Origin: Cyanomargarita calcarea GSE-NOS-MK-12-04C
Lineage (GTDB): Bacteria; Cyanobacteriota; Cyanobacteriia; Cyanobacteriales; Nostocaceae
Length of the DNA: 64,000 nucleotides
Direction: 5' to 3'
NCBI GenBank assembly: GCA_019359595.1
Contig: JAHHGZ010000035.1
Coordinates: 1-64,000, forward strand
The notes below the pieces were generated by a model that saw only the letters and a list, made by a program, of their open reading frames with translations, was not told where the DNA came from and did not search any database. The translations under genes were made by a program, and so were the position numbers. Positions 46,023 to 55,186 of the stretch are shown in pieces. The stretch's first letter is position 1, and every line of letters starts with the position of its first letter.

Positions 46023-47983
46023 ACGGCTGGCAATTAGCAAACGAGCAGTATCTTGCAGCGGCTTTGCATTGGTTGCGTCTGCGCTTGCAGCATTCCGCCT
46101 CAGCAGCGGAAATCGAGCAAGCTCGTGTAGCGATGGAGACTACTGCCAACGTGGAACCACCGCCACCCTTAGTAATTTTGAGCCAGCAATTTGGGCTATC
46201 TCCCTTTGAGGAAACACTGCTGTTGCTGTGTGCGGCGATGGAATTTGATACCAGTATCGCCAGCCTTTGCAACCAAGCACAAGACGATTCCCATCGACCA
46301 TATCCCACCTTCGCTTTAGCCCTAGCCTGCTTCGACCAACCGGCTTGGGACGTGCTTTCGCCCCTAAGACCCCTGCGCCATTGGCGATTCATCGAAATTA
46401 ACCAATCTGCTACCAGTCCTTTAACTACCAGTCCCCTGCGGGCTGACGAACGCATAGTTAATTACATCAAAGGATTAAATTATTTAGACGACCGCTTTAT
46501 GTCCTTATTGATACCTTTGTCAACGGCTAACAGTGAAGTGGAATTGCCACCTTCACAACAAAGGATAGAAGAGACGATTATTAAGCAGTTAGAGAAAAAT
46601 AAAAGCGATCGCCTACCGATCATTCAGTTATTGGGAAGCGATTGTCTGAGTAAACAACTGATAGCACAAAAAGTATGCGCGAGCTTAAATTTGCACCTCT
46701 ACCGCTTACCCGTAGAACTGCTACCAAACCAAGCAACTGAATTAGAGACATTAGCCCGACTGTGGCAGCGAGAAAGTATATTATTGCCCATAGCCTTATA
46801 TTTAGATACCCAAGAAATTGAAAGCGCATCTTCAACACAAGGACTGGCATCACCATTAAATCGGTTTTTGACACGTAGCAACGGCTTATTTTTTTTAGAT
46901 ACTCGTGAAACGCGATCGCTACTTGGTCGAACCAGCATCACCTTAGATATCGCCAAACCCACCCCATCCGAACAGCAAACCGCTTGGATACAAGGTTTAG
47001 GTATAGAAGCAAATGGCAATCTCCAATTGTTAGCAGGTCAATTTAACCTGAACTTGGTAACAATCGAGCAAATTATCCAGGAAATGGAGACAGGGGGACA
47101 AGGAAGAATTATTGAGCAAAATTCTCCCCCTCCCCCCCTCCTCCTATGGGATGCCTGTCTAGCCAGCACCCGTCCACGTTTGGACAATTTAGCGCAACGT
47201 CTCGACACCAAAGCCACCTGGGATGATATTGTGTTGCCGGCAGAAGAATTAAACTTGTTACATCAAATTGCCGATCAAGTGCGATCGCGCAGTATTGTTT
47301 ATCAAGAATGGGGATTTGGGCAACGAATGAATCGGGGGATGGGAATCAGCGCTTTGTTTGCAGGTGAAAGCGGTACAGGTAAAACAATGGCAGCGGAAGT
47401 AATAGCCAACGATTTGCGTTTGAATCTTTATCGGATTGACCTTTCATCTGTAGTTAGTAAATATATAGGTGAGACAGAGAAAAATTTGCGACGTTTATTT
47501 GATGCAGCAGAAGATGGAGGCACCATTTTGTTTTTTGACGAAGCTGATGCCTTGTTTGGTAAACGTAGCGAAGTCAAAGACAGTCACGACCGCTATGCCA
47601 ATATTGAAATTAACTATTTATTGCAGAGAATGGAAGCTTATCGCGGTTTAGCCATTCTCGCCACCAATTTTAAAAGTTCGCTAGATGCAGCATTTATGCG
47701 ACGCTTGCGCTTTATTATTAATTTTCCCTTTCCGACTGCAAAAGAACGTAAAACAATGTGGCAGAAAGTCTTTCCACCACAGACACCAACCGAAGAATTA
47801 GACTTTCACCGCTTGAGCCAATTTAATTTTACAGGAGGTAGTATTCACAACATAGCTTTGAATGCCGCCTTTCTGGCTGCTAAAGTCGGTACAGCGATTA
47901 ATATGTCGTTGTTATTAGCAGCCGCACGAACAGAGTGTCGTAAACTAGATAGACCGATTAACGAAGCAGATTTTCGCTTATAA
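46019..47983 (+). CDS. CIS-associated AAA+ ATPase (Afp15/Pvc15-like)
   Basis: A 654-residue protein with an N-terminal helical region (QYLAAALHWLRLRLQHSAS), a degenerate first ATPase module, and an active C-terminal AAA+ module: Walker A GESGTGKTMAAE, Walker B ILFFDEADALFGKRSEV, sensor ILATN and arginine-finger region FMRRLRFIINFPFP. In other CIS such ATPases are needed for assembly or effector loading. The start overlaps the cap gene stop by ATGA; a 39-base gap leads to the next small gene. Confidence 0.93.
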   Translation: MNGWQLANEQYLAAALHWLRLRLQHSASAAEIEQARVAMETTANVEPPPPLVILSQQFGLSPFEETLLLLCAAMEFDTSIASLCNQAQDDSHRPYPTFALALACFDQPAWDVLSPLRPLRHWRFIEINQSATSPLTTSPLRADERIVNYIKGLNYLDDRFMSLLIPLSTANSEVELPPSQQRIEETIIKQLEKNKSDRLPIIQLLGSDCLSKQLIAQKVCASLNLHLYRLPVELLPNQATELETLARLWQRESILLPIALYLDTQEIESASSTQGLASPLNRFLTRSNGLFFLDTRETRSLLGRTSITLDIAKPTPSEQQTAWIQGLGIEANGNLQLLAGQFNLNLVTIEQIIQEMETGGQGRIIEQNSPPPPLLLWDACLASTRPRLDNLAQRLDTKATWDDIVLPAEELNLLHQIADQVRSRSIVYQEWGFGQRMNRGMGISALFAGESGTGKTMAAEVIANDLRLNLYRIDLSSVVSKYIGETEKNLRRLFDAAEDGGTILFFDEADALFGKRSEVKDSHDRYANIEINYLLQRMEAYRGLAILATNFKSSLDAAFMRRLRFIINFPFPTAKERKTMWQKVFPPQTPTEELDFHRLSQFNFTGGSIHNIALNAAFLAAKVGTAINMSLLLAAARTECRKLDRPINEADFRL

Positions 47984-48022
47984 ACTACCAACTAACAACT
48001 AACAACCAACAATTAACTTTTT

Positions 48023-48277
48023 ATGAACATTAATTTACAAATTGAAAAACTTATTTTAGAGGGAATTGAACTTTCTCCTCGTCAACGTCGCCAATTGCAA
48101 GCTGCCGTAGAAACAGAACTTTCTCGGCTGTGTACTGAAAACGGATTACCACCCAGTTTGCAAAATAGCGGCACAATTCCCAAAATGCCTGCAAACTTGA
48201 ACATTACTAATAACTCCAACCCAAGCCTTATGGGAGAACAAATTGCCCAATCTATATATGGAGGACTGAGCCAATGA
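48023..48277 (+). CDS. Small conserved CIS protein
   Basis: 84 residues: an N-terminal INLQIEKLILEGIELSPRQR segment and helix (QLQAAVETELSRLC), a flexible middle and the end GEQIAQSIYGGLSQ. I recognise the pattern of a short protein that precedes DUF4157 genes in CIS clusters; function unknown, possibly an effector adaptor. It overlaps the next gene by ATGA. Confidence 0.7.
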   Translation: MNINLQIEKLILEGIELSPRQRRQLQAAVETELSRLCTENGLPPSLQNSGTIPKMPANLNITNNSNPSLMGEQIAQSIYGGLSQ

Positions 48278-50388
48278 CCCGCGATTCAAAATCTCAAATT
48301 CCAAATCCTAAATCAACATCACCTACAGTGAGTGGTATCCTTCAGCGGACTGCCGTACGTACTATCTCTGAGAGAACAGTGCAACCAATTGAAGAAACTC
48401 AAACATTCAGGGAATCGCACTTCCAACACGATTTTAGTGCGGTGCCCGTTAATACCGCAGCAGCGTCAATAATTCAGCCTAAATTGAAAATTGGTGCGGT
48501 GGGGGATAAATATGAACAGGAGGCGGATAGAGTAGCGCGTCAAGTGGTGAATCAGATGAATGCACCTGGGGGTGAGGCTATCGAGCGTGAGGAAAAGCCT
48601 GAAGATGACGAAAAACTGCAGATGAAACCAATGGTACAGCGTCAGGCTGCGGGGTATGCAATGGCTGCGACACCGGAGGTGGAAACGTCAATTCAAAGCG
48701 CAAAAGGTAGCGGACAGCCCCTTGCAAGCAATATCAGGAAACCGATGGAACAGGCATTTGGGGCTGATTTTAGTAGAGTGAAGGTTCATACTGATGCCCA
48801 ATCTGACCAGTTAAATCAATCAATTCAAGCAAAAGCCTTTACTACAGGGGAAAATATTTTCTTTCGGCGGGGAGAGTATAACCCTGGGAGTCAGGGGGGT
48901 AAAGAGTTAATTGCCCATGAATTAACCCATGTAGTGCAGCAGAGTACTAGTGCAGTCCAGCGAAAGACAGAGCAGAAGTCGGCAACAAATCTAGACCAAC
49001 AACCACAGGAAAATAAGCTTATTACAACCCAACAACAATCGGAAACTATACAAAGAGCGATCGGTATGGAAATAGAAATACCCGTCCCCATCGACCAATT
49101 AACAGGAGGACAGATCGCTCAAATTCGCAATGAGGTGGTGGCAGAACAGGCTGCAGGGAATAATGCTACAAAGATGCAGCACAAATTAGCCGCAAAAAAT
49201 ATAAGGGATCAAAATGGTCGTATTGCTTATGGCACAATACGAGGAGCTAATGGAGGATTCCGCGTTGATGCGGATCACGATGATCGAGTTATGACTCCAA
49301 ACCCTTATAACTCCGGTTGGCCGCTGCCTGAGGGAGGTAGAGACTCGATAATGGAAATCGTGATGGACCCGCCTGCGGTAGATATAACCGCATTCAACAA
49401 CACGATGGATAATATTGACCAGTTCATAAACCAGATCAACGCTCAGACTAATAATCTAACCAGCAGATGGAACAGTGCCTTTGGCAATGTGAGTGTAGGA
49501 CCGATGAACTATGCAGTATTGGGGTTTCCAGCTATGAGGCAGCCCAATCATAATTTTCAAGGTAGCGTCCAGGTCAATATAGGTATCGACTTGCGTGAAT
49601 ACCACAGCCTTATAAAATGGTACGTAAATTCCGACTATGCCAAAGCCAATAATGCACCAGCAAACGAGCAAGCATTGTACAGGCAGATTAAAACCGATAT
49701 CAGACAGGCTGTCAATATCGGTCGTACCATAATACAAAACATCTACGCTGGCATGACGCCACTCCAACGTCAACAAGCTGGAAATTTGAGGGGACTAAGA
49801 GGATGGATCACCCACCTAGCTTTGTACTTGAAACGTGGAACGATAGGTTTGGGGGTTTTAGGCGGAACAGCAAAAAACATTGCGCCGATTTTATTGAAGA
49901 GTCCCAATGATGTGGTTGCTCTGTATGGAATGACACCTGGTGAAAGCACGTATTTTACTCTCAACAGGAATACAATTATGGATCAAATATTCCAAATGAC
50001 GGGTCGGGTTGGTAATGTGGGACAGCCCTTGAATGCAGTGGATGCATTTGCAGCCAATCCTAATCATATCAATGCAGATGTCCTGTCCGATCTCACTTCG
50101 GGATTGAATGATGTCCCGCTAACAGGAAAACCCATTCAGGAAGCAACTGGTGTAGGACCACAACGTACGGGTAACCCCTCAGTACAAGGTCTTCCCAATG
50201 TCCCGGTAAACGATTTAGTAACAGGAAATCCCACAGTGGGTGGTGGAGCTAATACACGTGGCGGGATGATTCTTGAGTTCCGAACATTACCAGGCTACTA
50301 CAATGGATCAACAAGTTGGCGAGCGTTAGGACTAAAATTTTTACAAGAAGCAATAGCTCGCAATACCCGAAGTGGGATCGGGACTTAG
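48274..50388 (+). CDS. DUF4157 CIS effector candidate with amidoligase-like C terminus
   Basis: 704 residues. The region 144-226 is DUF4157, a metallopeptidase-like domain with HELTH (215-219) that is the hallmark of CIS-loaded proteins. A disordered linker follows, then a C-terminal domain (about 262-704) starting IGMEIEIPVPI, with RVDADHDDRVM, IMEIVMDPP and GSVQVNIGID. The paired acidic residues (E266, E268) and E361 in that order resemble the metal-binding strands of glutamine-synthetase-fold carboxylate-amine ligases; this is inference. It might be a toxin or a protein modifier. The start overlaps the upstream small gene by ATGA; a 62-bp direct repeat begins one base after its stop. Confidence 0.85.
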   Translation: MTRDSKSQIPNPKSTSPTVSGILQRTAVRTISERTVQPIEETQTFRESHFQHDFSAVPVNTAAASIIQPKLKIGAVGDKYEQEADRVARQVVNQMNAPGGEAIEREEKPEDDEKLQMKPMVQRQAAGYAMAATPEVETSIQSAKGSGQPLASNIRKPMEQAFGADFSRVKVHTDAQSDQLNQSIQAKAFTTGENIFFRRGEYNPGSQGGKELIAHELTHVVQQSTSAVQRKTEQKSATNLDQQPQENKLITTQQQSETIQRAIGMEIEIPVPIDQLTGGQIAQIRNEVVAEQAAGNNATKMQHKLAAKNIRDQNGRIAYGTIRGANGGFRVDADHDDRVMTPNPYNSGWPLPEGGRDSIMEIVMDPPAVDITAFNNTMDNIDQFINQINAQTNNLTSRWNSAFGNVSVGPMNYAVLGFPAMRQPNHNFQGSVQVNIGIDLREYHSLIKWYVNSDYAKANNAPANEQALYRQIKTDIRQAVNIGRTIIQNIYAGMTPLQRQQAGNLRGLRGWITHLALYLKRGTIGLGVLGGTAKNIAPILLKSPNDVVALYGMTPGESTYFTLNRNTIMDQIFQMTGRVGNVGQPLNAVDAFAANPNHINADVLSDLTSGLNDVPLTGKPIQEATGVGPQRTGNPSVQGLPNVPVNDLVTGNPTVGGGANTRGGMILEFRTLPGYYNGSTSWRALGLKFLQEAIARNTRSGIGT

Positions 50389-50389
50389 T

Positions 50390-50451
50390 GCGATCGCCCG
50401 TAGGTTTGATTAATCCGGCGATACGGCTTAAGCCGTTGCCAAGGGCATCGC
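50390..50451 (+). repeat. 62-bp direct repeat, copy 1
   Basis: Begins GCGATCGCCCGTAGGTTTGA and ends CAAGGGCATCGC; identical over 62 bases to 52052-52113. It includes HIP1 and starts one base after the effector stop codon. The repeat brackets the Uma2-VapBC segment. Confidence 0.9.
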
Positions 50452-50522
50452 GCTTCAAATCAGCCTTTAGTAGCGCCGATTTTGCTAGACTAAAAACATA
50501 AATTAACCAGGGTTTAGGAGCC

Positions 50523-51086
50523 ATGAATGCCACAACTACCCAACCCCTCACCCTAGAGAAATTTCTGAAGCTCCCAGAAACCAAACCCGCCAGCGAATAT
50601 ATCAACGGTGAGATTATCCCCAAGCCAATGCCGAAAGGAAAGCATAGTCGATTGCAGCTAAGGCTTTGCAATAGTATCAACGAGAGTGCAGAAAGCCATA
50701 AAATTGCTTATGCATTCCCAAAATTGCGCTGTAGCTTTGGTATTCGCTCCATTGTGCCCGATATAGCCGTCTTCAAATGGTCGCGAATTCCATTTGATGC
50801 CGATGGGGAAGCTCCTAACGATTTTTTGCTCTCCCCAGATTGGACTATCGAAATCCTCTCCCCAGAACAGAGTTCAAACCGAGTAATTGGCAACATTCTC
50901 TACTGTCTGCAGCATGGTTGCCAACTAGGTTGGTTAATCGATCCAGCAGATCGGTCTATTTTGGTTTTCCGTCCAAGTCAACAACCAGAATTGTTACAAG
51001 GAAGCGATCGCCCATTACTGCTAGAGGAAATTGACTTAGAGTTAACGGTGGATCAGATTTTTGGTTGGTTGAAGATGGACAGCTAA
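50523..51086 (+). CDS. Uma2 family (DUF820) restriction-endonuclease-like protein
   Basis: 187 residues with the PD-(D/E)XK-type fold of the Uma2 family, abundant in cyanobacteria: LTLEKFLKLPETKPASEYIN, the PDIAVFKW strand with the catalytic aspartate, then the DWTIEILSPEQS strand with E, and LGWLIDPADRSILVFRP. The biological role of Uma2 proteins is not established; many look mobile. It lies in the accessory insert of the CIS cluster, with GGTTTAGGAG as a plausible ribosome-binding site. Confidence 0.9.
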   Translation: MNATTTQPLTLEKFLKLPETKPASEYINGEIIPKPMPKGKHSRLQLRLCNSINESAESHKIAYAFPKLRCSFGIRSIVPDIAVFKWSRIPFDADGEAPNDFLLSPDWTIEILSPEQSSNRVIGNILYCLQHGCQLGWLIDPADRSILVFRPSQQPELLQGSDRPLLLEEIDLELTVDQIFGWLKMDS

Positions 51087-51321
51087 TTAACAAAAGAATT
51101 GCCTGAAATCCCCTCATCGGCAAAAGTGCAATCCCCTAATATTTCACTTCTTTACCGATGCAGCTATTACATAGTCTAAAATTTGGGCGATCGCCCCATC
51201 CGTCAAAATCGCTCAAAGTACGATCGCCATTAACTGTAAAATTTTCCGTTTGGGCGATCGCTTGTTGATTTAGTGCGAGGATGATCTTTGGTATCATCTA
51301 AAAAAGTAGAAAGATTTAACC

Positions 51322-51606
51322 ATGATTGGTACTAATATTTACATCAGTCAAGAAACTCAGGAATCTCTAATTAAAGCTGCTGCTTTAAAACAAATGTCTG
51401 TTGAAGAACTAGCTTCTTCTATCTTGAGGGAAAGTATCCAAGAAAAGTTTGGGGAAATAAGCTATTCTTCGGAAAGTCAAGGCCAATTTGCCGTCAATCC
51501 TCTTCGGGAAATGCAACCCTATGCTTATTTGGCAGATCCTAATGAACCCGTTATTTCTCCTGATGATTGGGAAATGAATCAGGATTTTGGGGTGAATGAT
51601 TTGTGA
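51322..51606 (+). CDS. VapB-like antitoxin
   Basis: 94 residues with an N-terminal short strand and helices (TNIYISQETQESLIKAAALK) like a ribbon-helix-helix DNA-binding domain, and an acidic C-terminal tail (PNEPVISPDDWEMNQDF) suited to wrap a toxin. Its stop overlaps the GTG start of the PIN toxin gene (GTGA), typical for a toxin-antitoxin pair. Family name not certain. Confidence 0.75.
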   Translation: MIGTNIYISQETQESLIKAAALKQMSVEELASSILRESIQEKFGEISYSSESQGQFAVNPLREMQPYAYLADPNEPVISPDDWEMNQDFGVNDL

Positions 51607-52004
51607 TTGTTCTTGATACTCATATTTGGGTTTGGTGGAATCACAATGATTCAAGGTTGACTACTCCCCACCATGAGGCAATCAACAAGGAAAGACCTCA
51701 TGGCTTAGGTGTTTGCTCCATAAGTTTGATAGAGATTACTAGACTTTTTACTCAAAATAAGTTAATTCTTCCCTGTCCGGTTCAAGAATGGTTTAATATT
51801 GCTTTGGCACAAGAGGGGGTACTTCTTCTGTCAATCACTCCCCAAATTGCCATTGATTCCTATTCACTTCCAGGGAATTTTCATAAAGATCCAGCCGATA
51901 GAATTATCGTTTCAACAGCAAGAATGTATGATGTTCCTTTGGTAAGTGTAGATGAAAAAATACTTGCCTATTCTTATGTAAAAAAAAATTCTACCCTAAT
52001 GTGA
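51603..52004 (+). CDS. PIN-domain toxin (VapC-like ribonuclease)
   Basis: 133 residues of the PIN fold with the acidic site VLDTHIWVWW (D5), ISLIEITRL (E), and KDPADRIIVSTA (D) followed by LVSVDEKI. PIN toxins cut tRNA or rRNA and are held inactive by the antitoxin. Start GTG at 51603 overlaps the antitoxin stop codon. Confidence 0.88.
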   Translation: MIVLDTHIWVWWNHNDSRLTTPHHEAINKERPHGLGVCSISLIEITRLFTQNKLILPCPVQEWFNIALAQEGVLLLSITPQIAIDSYSLPGNFHKDPADRIIVSTARMYDVPLVSVDEKILAYSYVKKNSTLM

Positions 52005-52051
52005 AGTGCGATCGCTTTCTACTTCACTTCTTTACCGAGTCTAAAATTTTA

Positions 52052-52113
52052 GCGATCGCCCGTAGGTTTGATTAATCCGGCGATACGGCTTAAGCCGTTG
52101 CCAAGGGCATCGC
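52052..52113 (+). repeat. 62-bp direct repeat, copy 2
   Basis: Identical to 50390-50451. It lies between the PIN toxin gene and the BrnT-like gene. A related TTCACTTCTTTACCGA plus GTCTAAAATTT stretch just upstream (52024-52050) also occurs at 51146-51185. Confidence 0.9.
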
Positions 52114-52134
52114 CCTTGACGATAGAATAAACCC

Positions 52135-52440
52135 ATGAATATTGTCTATCAGCTACAAGGCGTTGAATTTGAGTGGGATAGCAATAAAGCCCTGAGTAAC
52201 CTGGAAAAACATGGTATTACCTTTGAAGAAGCAGCAGAAGCTTTTTTCGATCCCTTTTACCAAATGGGTGATGCGACTTTGAACAAGATCGCAAATAACG
52301 AGGAACGCGATTTCATTCTCGGTTACTCTCTAGAACAACGTCTCTTGTTAGTCGTTTATGTAGAACGAAGTCAGCGAACTCGCATAATTTCTGCTCGTCC
52401 TGCGACTCGAACCCAAAGGAAACTCTATGAACAAGCCTGA
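52135..52440 (+). CDS. BrnT-like toxin (DUF497)
   Basis: 101 residues with the BrnT pattern FEWDSNKALSNLEKHGITFE, EEAAEAFFDPF, NNEERDFILGYS and the end RTRIISARPATRTQRKLYEQ. BrnT is a RelE-fold ribonuclease toxin. The downstream gene overlaps by 14 bases and fits the antitoxin role. Confidence 0.88.
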   Translation: MNIVYQLQGVEFEWDSNKALSNLEKHGITFEEAAEAFFDPFYQMGDATLNKIANNEERDFILGYSLEQRLLLVVYVERSQRTRIISARPATRTQRKLYEQA

Positions 52441-52723
52441 AGAAGAATTAACATTGCAACTTCATCCTCGCCCAAAACAGACAGTTTCTCTGGAAATTCC
52501 CAGCGACACCTTAGAATCCCTCAAAAAAGTAGCCGCTAGTCGAGATATGTCCCTTGAAGCCTTACTCCGATTTTATATTGGACAAGGACTCCGGCAAGAT
52601 TTAGCCAAATTATTTTCTAATCGGATACTAGAGGCAACGGCTCAAGTCCTTGCACGGCATATTCAATCAGAAGAAGAAATCTCAGATATCCTGCAAGAAA
52701 TTCGCTCTCAAACAAGTCCTTAG
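52427..52723 (+). CDS. Antitoxin partner of the BrnT-like toxin
   Basis: 98 residues with a helix-rich core (TVSLEIPSDTLESLKKVAAS, then MSLEALLRFYIGQGL) similar to the ribbon-helix-helix C-terminal domain of BrnA-type antitoxins. It overlaps the toxin gene by 14 bases. Assignment is partly by position. Confidence 0.75.
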   Translation: MNKPEEELTLQLHPRPKQTVSLEIPSDTLESLKKVAASRDMSLEALLRFYIGQGLRQDLAKLFSNRILEATAQVLARHIQSEEEISDILQEIRSQTSP

Positions 52724-53049
52724 CGGTTTCAAACTATCAACATCGCCCACACAAGCAGCTTTGACAAAGTTATTGGTCGGTACTATCTCGGCAACACTGG
52801 CTTAACCTTATACACCTGTTTAATTGCCGAGTTCTAGAGCAAGAGACTAGCACGCATCTCTTGGTAGGTCTTAAACTCTTGCCAATAACGTAGCGGGCGC
52901 TGAGTCTGGTCAACTAATCCTAAAAATTAGAGACTTCAAGCCGAAGCCCGAAGCCCCTCGCCTTTAGGCAGGGGTTGTTGACATTAGTTAGAACTTTCGT
53001 TTCTCAATTTATCACCAATACAGAAATTTAAAGCAAGCCATCCGTAAGC
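52724..53049. other. Gap with an IS605-like end
   Basis: The first part has a 37-codon open tail (HTSSFDKVIGRYYLGNTGL) without a start that may be a gene fragment. At about 52955-52975 a hairpin (CCCCTCGCC with GGCAGGGG) is followed by TTGTTGAC, which resembles IS200/IS605-type right ends seen with cyanobacterial tnpB. No tnpB is adjacent, so it is likely an orphan end. Confidence 0.4.
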
Positions 53050-53283
53050 GTGAGAGATGCAGCTTTTGGGGATGGTACAGCATCCATGAAAAAGGGTGCT
53101 TTTTACTTACAAAAATTTACCCTAGACAACAAAAAGCCTTTACCCAGAATTGTTGTCAAAACTGGGTTAAAAGACGACCAAGGTAATAATTTAGAAGATA
53201 TTGAAAAGACATTACCCGCCTGGTTTAGGGCAGAAACTATTTACGGACATTTCAACGGTAAACCGATTCAGTTTGAGGAGTAA
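53050..53283 (+). CDS. Hypothetical protein (possible gene fragment)
   Basis: 77 residues starting at GTG: ASMKKGAFYLQKFTLDNKKP, then VVKTGLKDDQGNNLEDIEKT and GHFNGKPIQFEE. It reads as a compact beta-rich domain end rather than a whole protein, and the lack of an ATG and its position after an IS-like end suggest a 3' fragment. I do not recognise it. Confidence 0.4.
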   Translation: MRDAAFGDGTASMKKGAFYLQKFTLDNKKPLPRIVVKTGLKDDQGNNLEDIEKTLPAWFRAETIYGHFNGKPIQFEE

Positions 53284-53298
53284 TAAAACAGGGTCAGC

Positions 53299-53484
53299 AT
53301 GAAAAATAAACTCGGTATCATCACTAAATGCACGCTCACAATTGGTATTATTGGGATGGCTACAACATGTATCGGTCTTGGTGCTAATCTCGCGGGTGTT
53401 GTTAGAATTCCAGTTAGTCATTTTTACCAAAAAATAGAATTAAAACCATGCATTAAAAAAGGCTTTTTATTTCGGGAATGTTAA
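53299..53484 (+). CDS. Small hypothetical membrane or secreted peptide
   Basis: 61 residues with one hydrophobic segment (about 8-34, GIITKCTLTIGIIGMATTCI) and a short basic, cysteine-containing tail. It lies 15 bases after the previous frame and before the next hypothetical gene, so it may belong to one transcript with them. Confidence 0.4.
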   Translation: MKNKLGIITKCTLTIGIIGMATTCIGLGANLAGVVRIPVSHFYQKIELKPCIKKGFLFREC

Positions 53485-53512
53485 AATTAATTATTGTTTT
53501 AACACTGGTAGC

Positions 53513-54217
53513 GTGCAAAAATCACCAGACGAAATTAGGGTTGAATTAATTAAACTGATTGAAGAAACTCTGCCTGTTTTCCCAAAGCTATCACAAAGGT
53601 TAAGCGAGATGAACCGTTGGATAGCTCGCAAAAAATCCGGTCTTCTTATGAGTAAACCACATATTTTACAACTTCTTGAAGAATTGATTACAGATGCTAC
53701 TTTCTGGTTTGAAGTCCAGTTGCTGCCTGATGAAGATAGAGAATCCGAATTTGCCCAATTATCACCAACAGAAAAATATTGGTATAAATATTTATTTCCG
53801 GCTTGGATTAATGAAACAGACCCAAAAATTTATATTTGGAAACAAAAGTTAATGGCGGGTGAGTTTGAAAAAAGCGATGCGTCTCTAATTGAAAAAATCT
53901 GCCAAGAAATAGAAAATTTTGGTGGAGACACCTTTAATCCGTACATAGCGGATTTATCAATGGCAACAGACTTAATCGCATCTGGAATGAAAGAGTTACC
54001 GTTATGTGTCCAACTTACCAGTGTTCGGGACAGTCTTAATCAAACAAAGCAAGCCGAATGGTTATCAACCTTAAAATACTGGGGAATTAAACGGGGTGTT
54101 TTTATAAACTTTAATCCAACTCTAAATCAAGTAGAATTAAATATTAGCCAAAATGTACTTCAATATAGTGACCATATTGAAGATAACTGTTATCCTGTAA
54201 TTAAGATAGACAGATAG
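53513..54217 (+). CDS. Hypothetical protein, possible PD-(D/E)XK-like fold
   Basis: 234 residues starting at GTG. The first 100 are helical (IRVELIKLIEETLPVFPKLS). The second half has DLSMATDLIASGMKELPLCV followed by QLTSV and LKYWGIKRGVFINFNPTLNQ. An aspartate-containing helix followed by a QxT strand and a W-rich strand recalls nuclease-like folds, but this is weak. I do not recognise a named family. It sits in the accessory insert. Confidence 0.55.
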   Translation: MQKSPDEIRVELIKLIEETLPVFPKLSQRLSEMNRWIARKKSGLLMSKPHILQLLEELITDATFWFEVQLLPDEDRESEFAQLSPTEKYWYKYLFPAWINETDPKIYIWKQKLMAGEFEKSDASLIEKICQEIENFGGDTFNPYIADLSMATDLIASGMKELPLCVQLTSVRDSLNQTKQAEWLSTLKYWGIKRGVFINFNPTLNQVELNISQNVLQYSDHIEDNCYPVIKIDR

Positions 54218-54221
54218 GTTT

Positions 54222-54542
54222 ATGATGTCGATTCAACCTCAAGAACAAAAAATAACCAGAGCAAGAGTTGCGCTTCAAAGGTCAAGAGAGTTGAAACGCT
54301 CCAGGAGAGCTATGGGAGTTGATGGTATTCGCCAATTTGTTAAAGATGTTGATGGAGACTGGTTAGATAATTGGACTGATACAGCACAGTCAGAAAATAT
54401 ACCAATTAGTTGCACTAGCCTACAAATACTTCTTATTGAAACTTTTTTATATTTTTCAGTCCTCAGCTATTGGTGTATTTCATTACCATTTTTATATAAT
54501 TACTCAAGTACAAACACTGAAGCACAACTATTAAGTTTCTAA
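54222..54542 (+). CDS. Small hypothetical protein with membrane segment
   Basis: 106 residues: a basic N-terminal part (ITRARVALQRSRELKRSRRA), a DVDGDWLDNW segment, and a hydrophobic C-terminal segment (LLIETFLYFSVLSYWCISLP). It begins 4 bases after the previous stop, so it is probably co-transcribed. The change of character after DNW could mean a frameshift joining two frames. Confidence 0.4.
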   Translation: MMSIQPQEQKITRARVALQRSRELKRSRRAMGVDGIRQFVKDVDGDWLDNWTDTAQSENIPISCTSLQILLIETFLYFSVLSYWCISLPFLYNYSSTNTEAQLLSF

Positions 54543-55186
54543 TGCGCGTACATAGAGTAAAATCGATATTGCCTTTACAACGGGCAAATTTTAGAACAGA
54601 TCAACATAATCTCATAAAATACAAAAACCGCTCAAAGTATTGCAAATTCCATACAAAAAGCGGTTTCTTAATGTTTGTTCAACATAACCAGTGTATCAAA
54701 TGTGCCCTGTAAAGGTCTATAACGCCGAACTACTTAACGTAACCGTAATTTTGTACTGTTAAGCAATAGGTTAGTTTCTGCCGCAATTTTTGAGCGAATC
54801 GGACCGCGACGGCTTTTAAGTTTCTGTACCTGGATGTTGTCTCGGTAGCGAACGAGATATTCTCCCGGTTCCCTATTTAAACTTCACCTGTGTCGGTTCG
54901 CGGACTAATTGAAATTTTCGGCTTTTAGGAAATAAAAAGATTACAATTTATACGCGGCAAGGGTTTGGAGAATTATATGTCATGTCATAAGTCAATTTAC
55001 TAACCCCAAAATTTTGTTTACGGTTCGTGAATTCAACGAACAAGATAGCCAGGACATTGTGCAGATTCATCGAGTGCTTCGTGCAGCCCAAGAGCGATTG
55101 CAAGATTTACGGCAACTCCTCGGTGACAAGGATGATTGAGTGCGATGCCTGCGGGCAAAGAAGCGTACAGACAAAGCGATCGCCTT
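54543..55186. other. Gap with gene remnants and a hairpin
   Basis: An AAACCGCT/AGCGGTTT stem with a long loop (about 54626-54668) may terminate the upstream genes. A 52-codon minus-strand frame without a start (ending at 54734; KLKSRRGPIRSKIAAETNLL) and a plus-strand frame ending at 55139 look like scraps of decayed genes. No intact gene is seen. Confidence 0.45.
55014..55139 (+). pseudogene. C-terminal scrap of an unrecognised gene
   Basis: The frame ends EFNEQDSQDIVQIHRVLRAA, then QERLQDLRQLLGDKDD and TGA at 55137-55139. It reads as genuine helical protein sequence but has no ATG, only a TTG at 55014, and the sequence upstream is not protein-like. Confidence 0.35.

Noticed and set aside
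45976-46455. Minus-strand frame of 159 codons across the cap/ATPase junction
   Set aside because: It overlaps two well supported genes and its composition is not protein-like.
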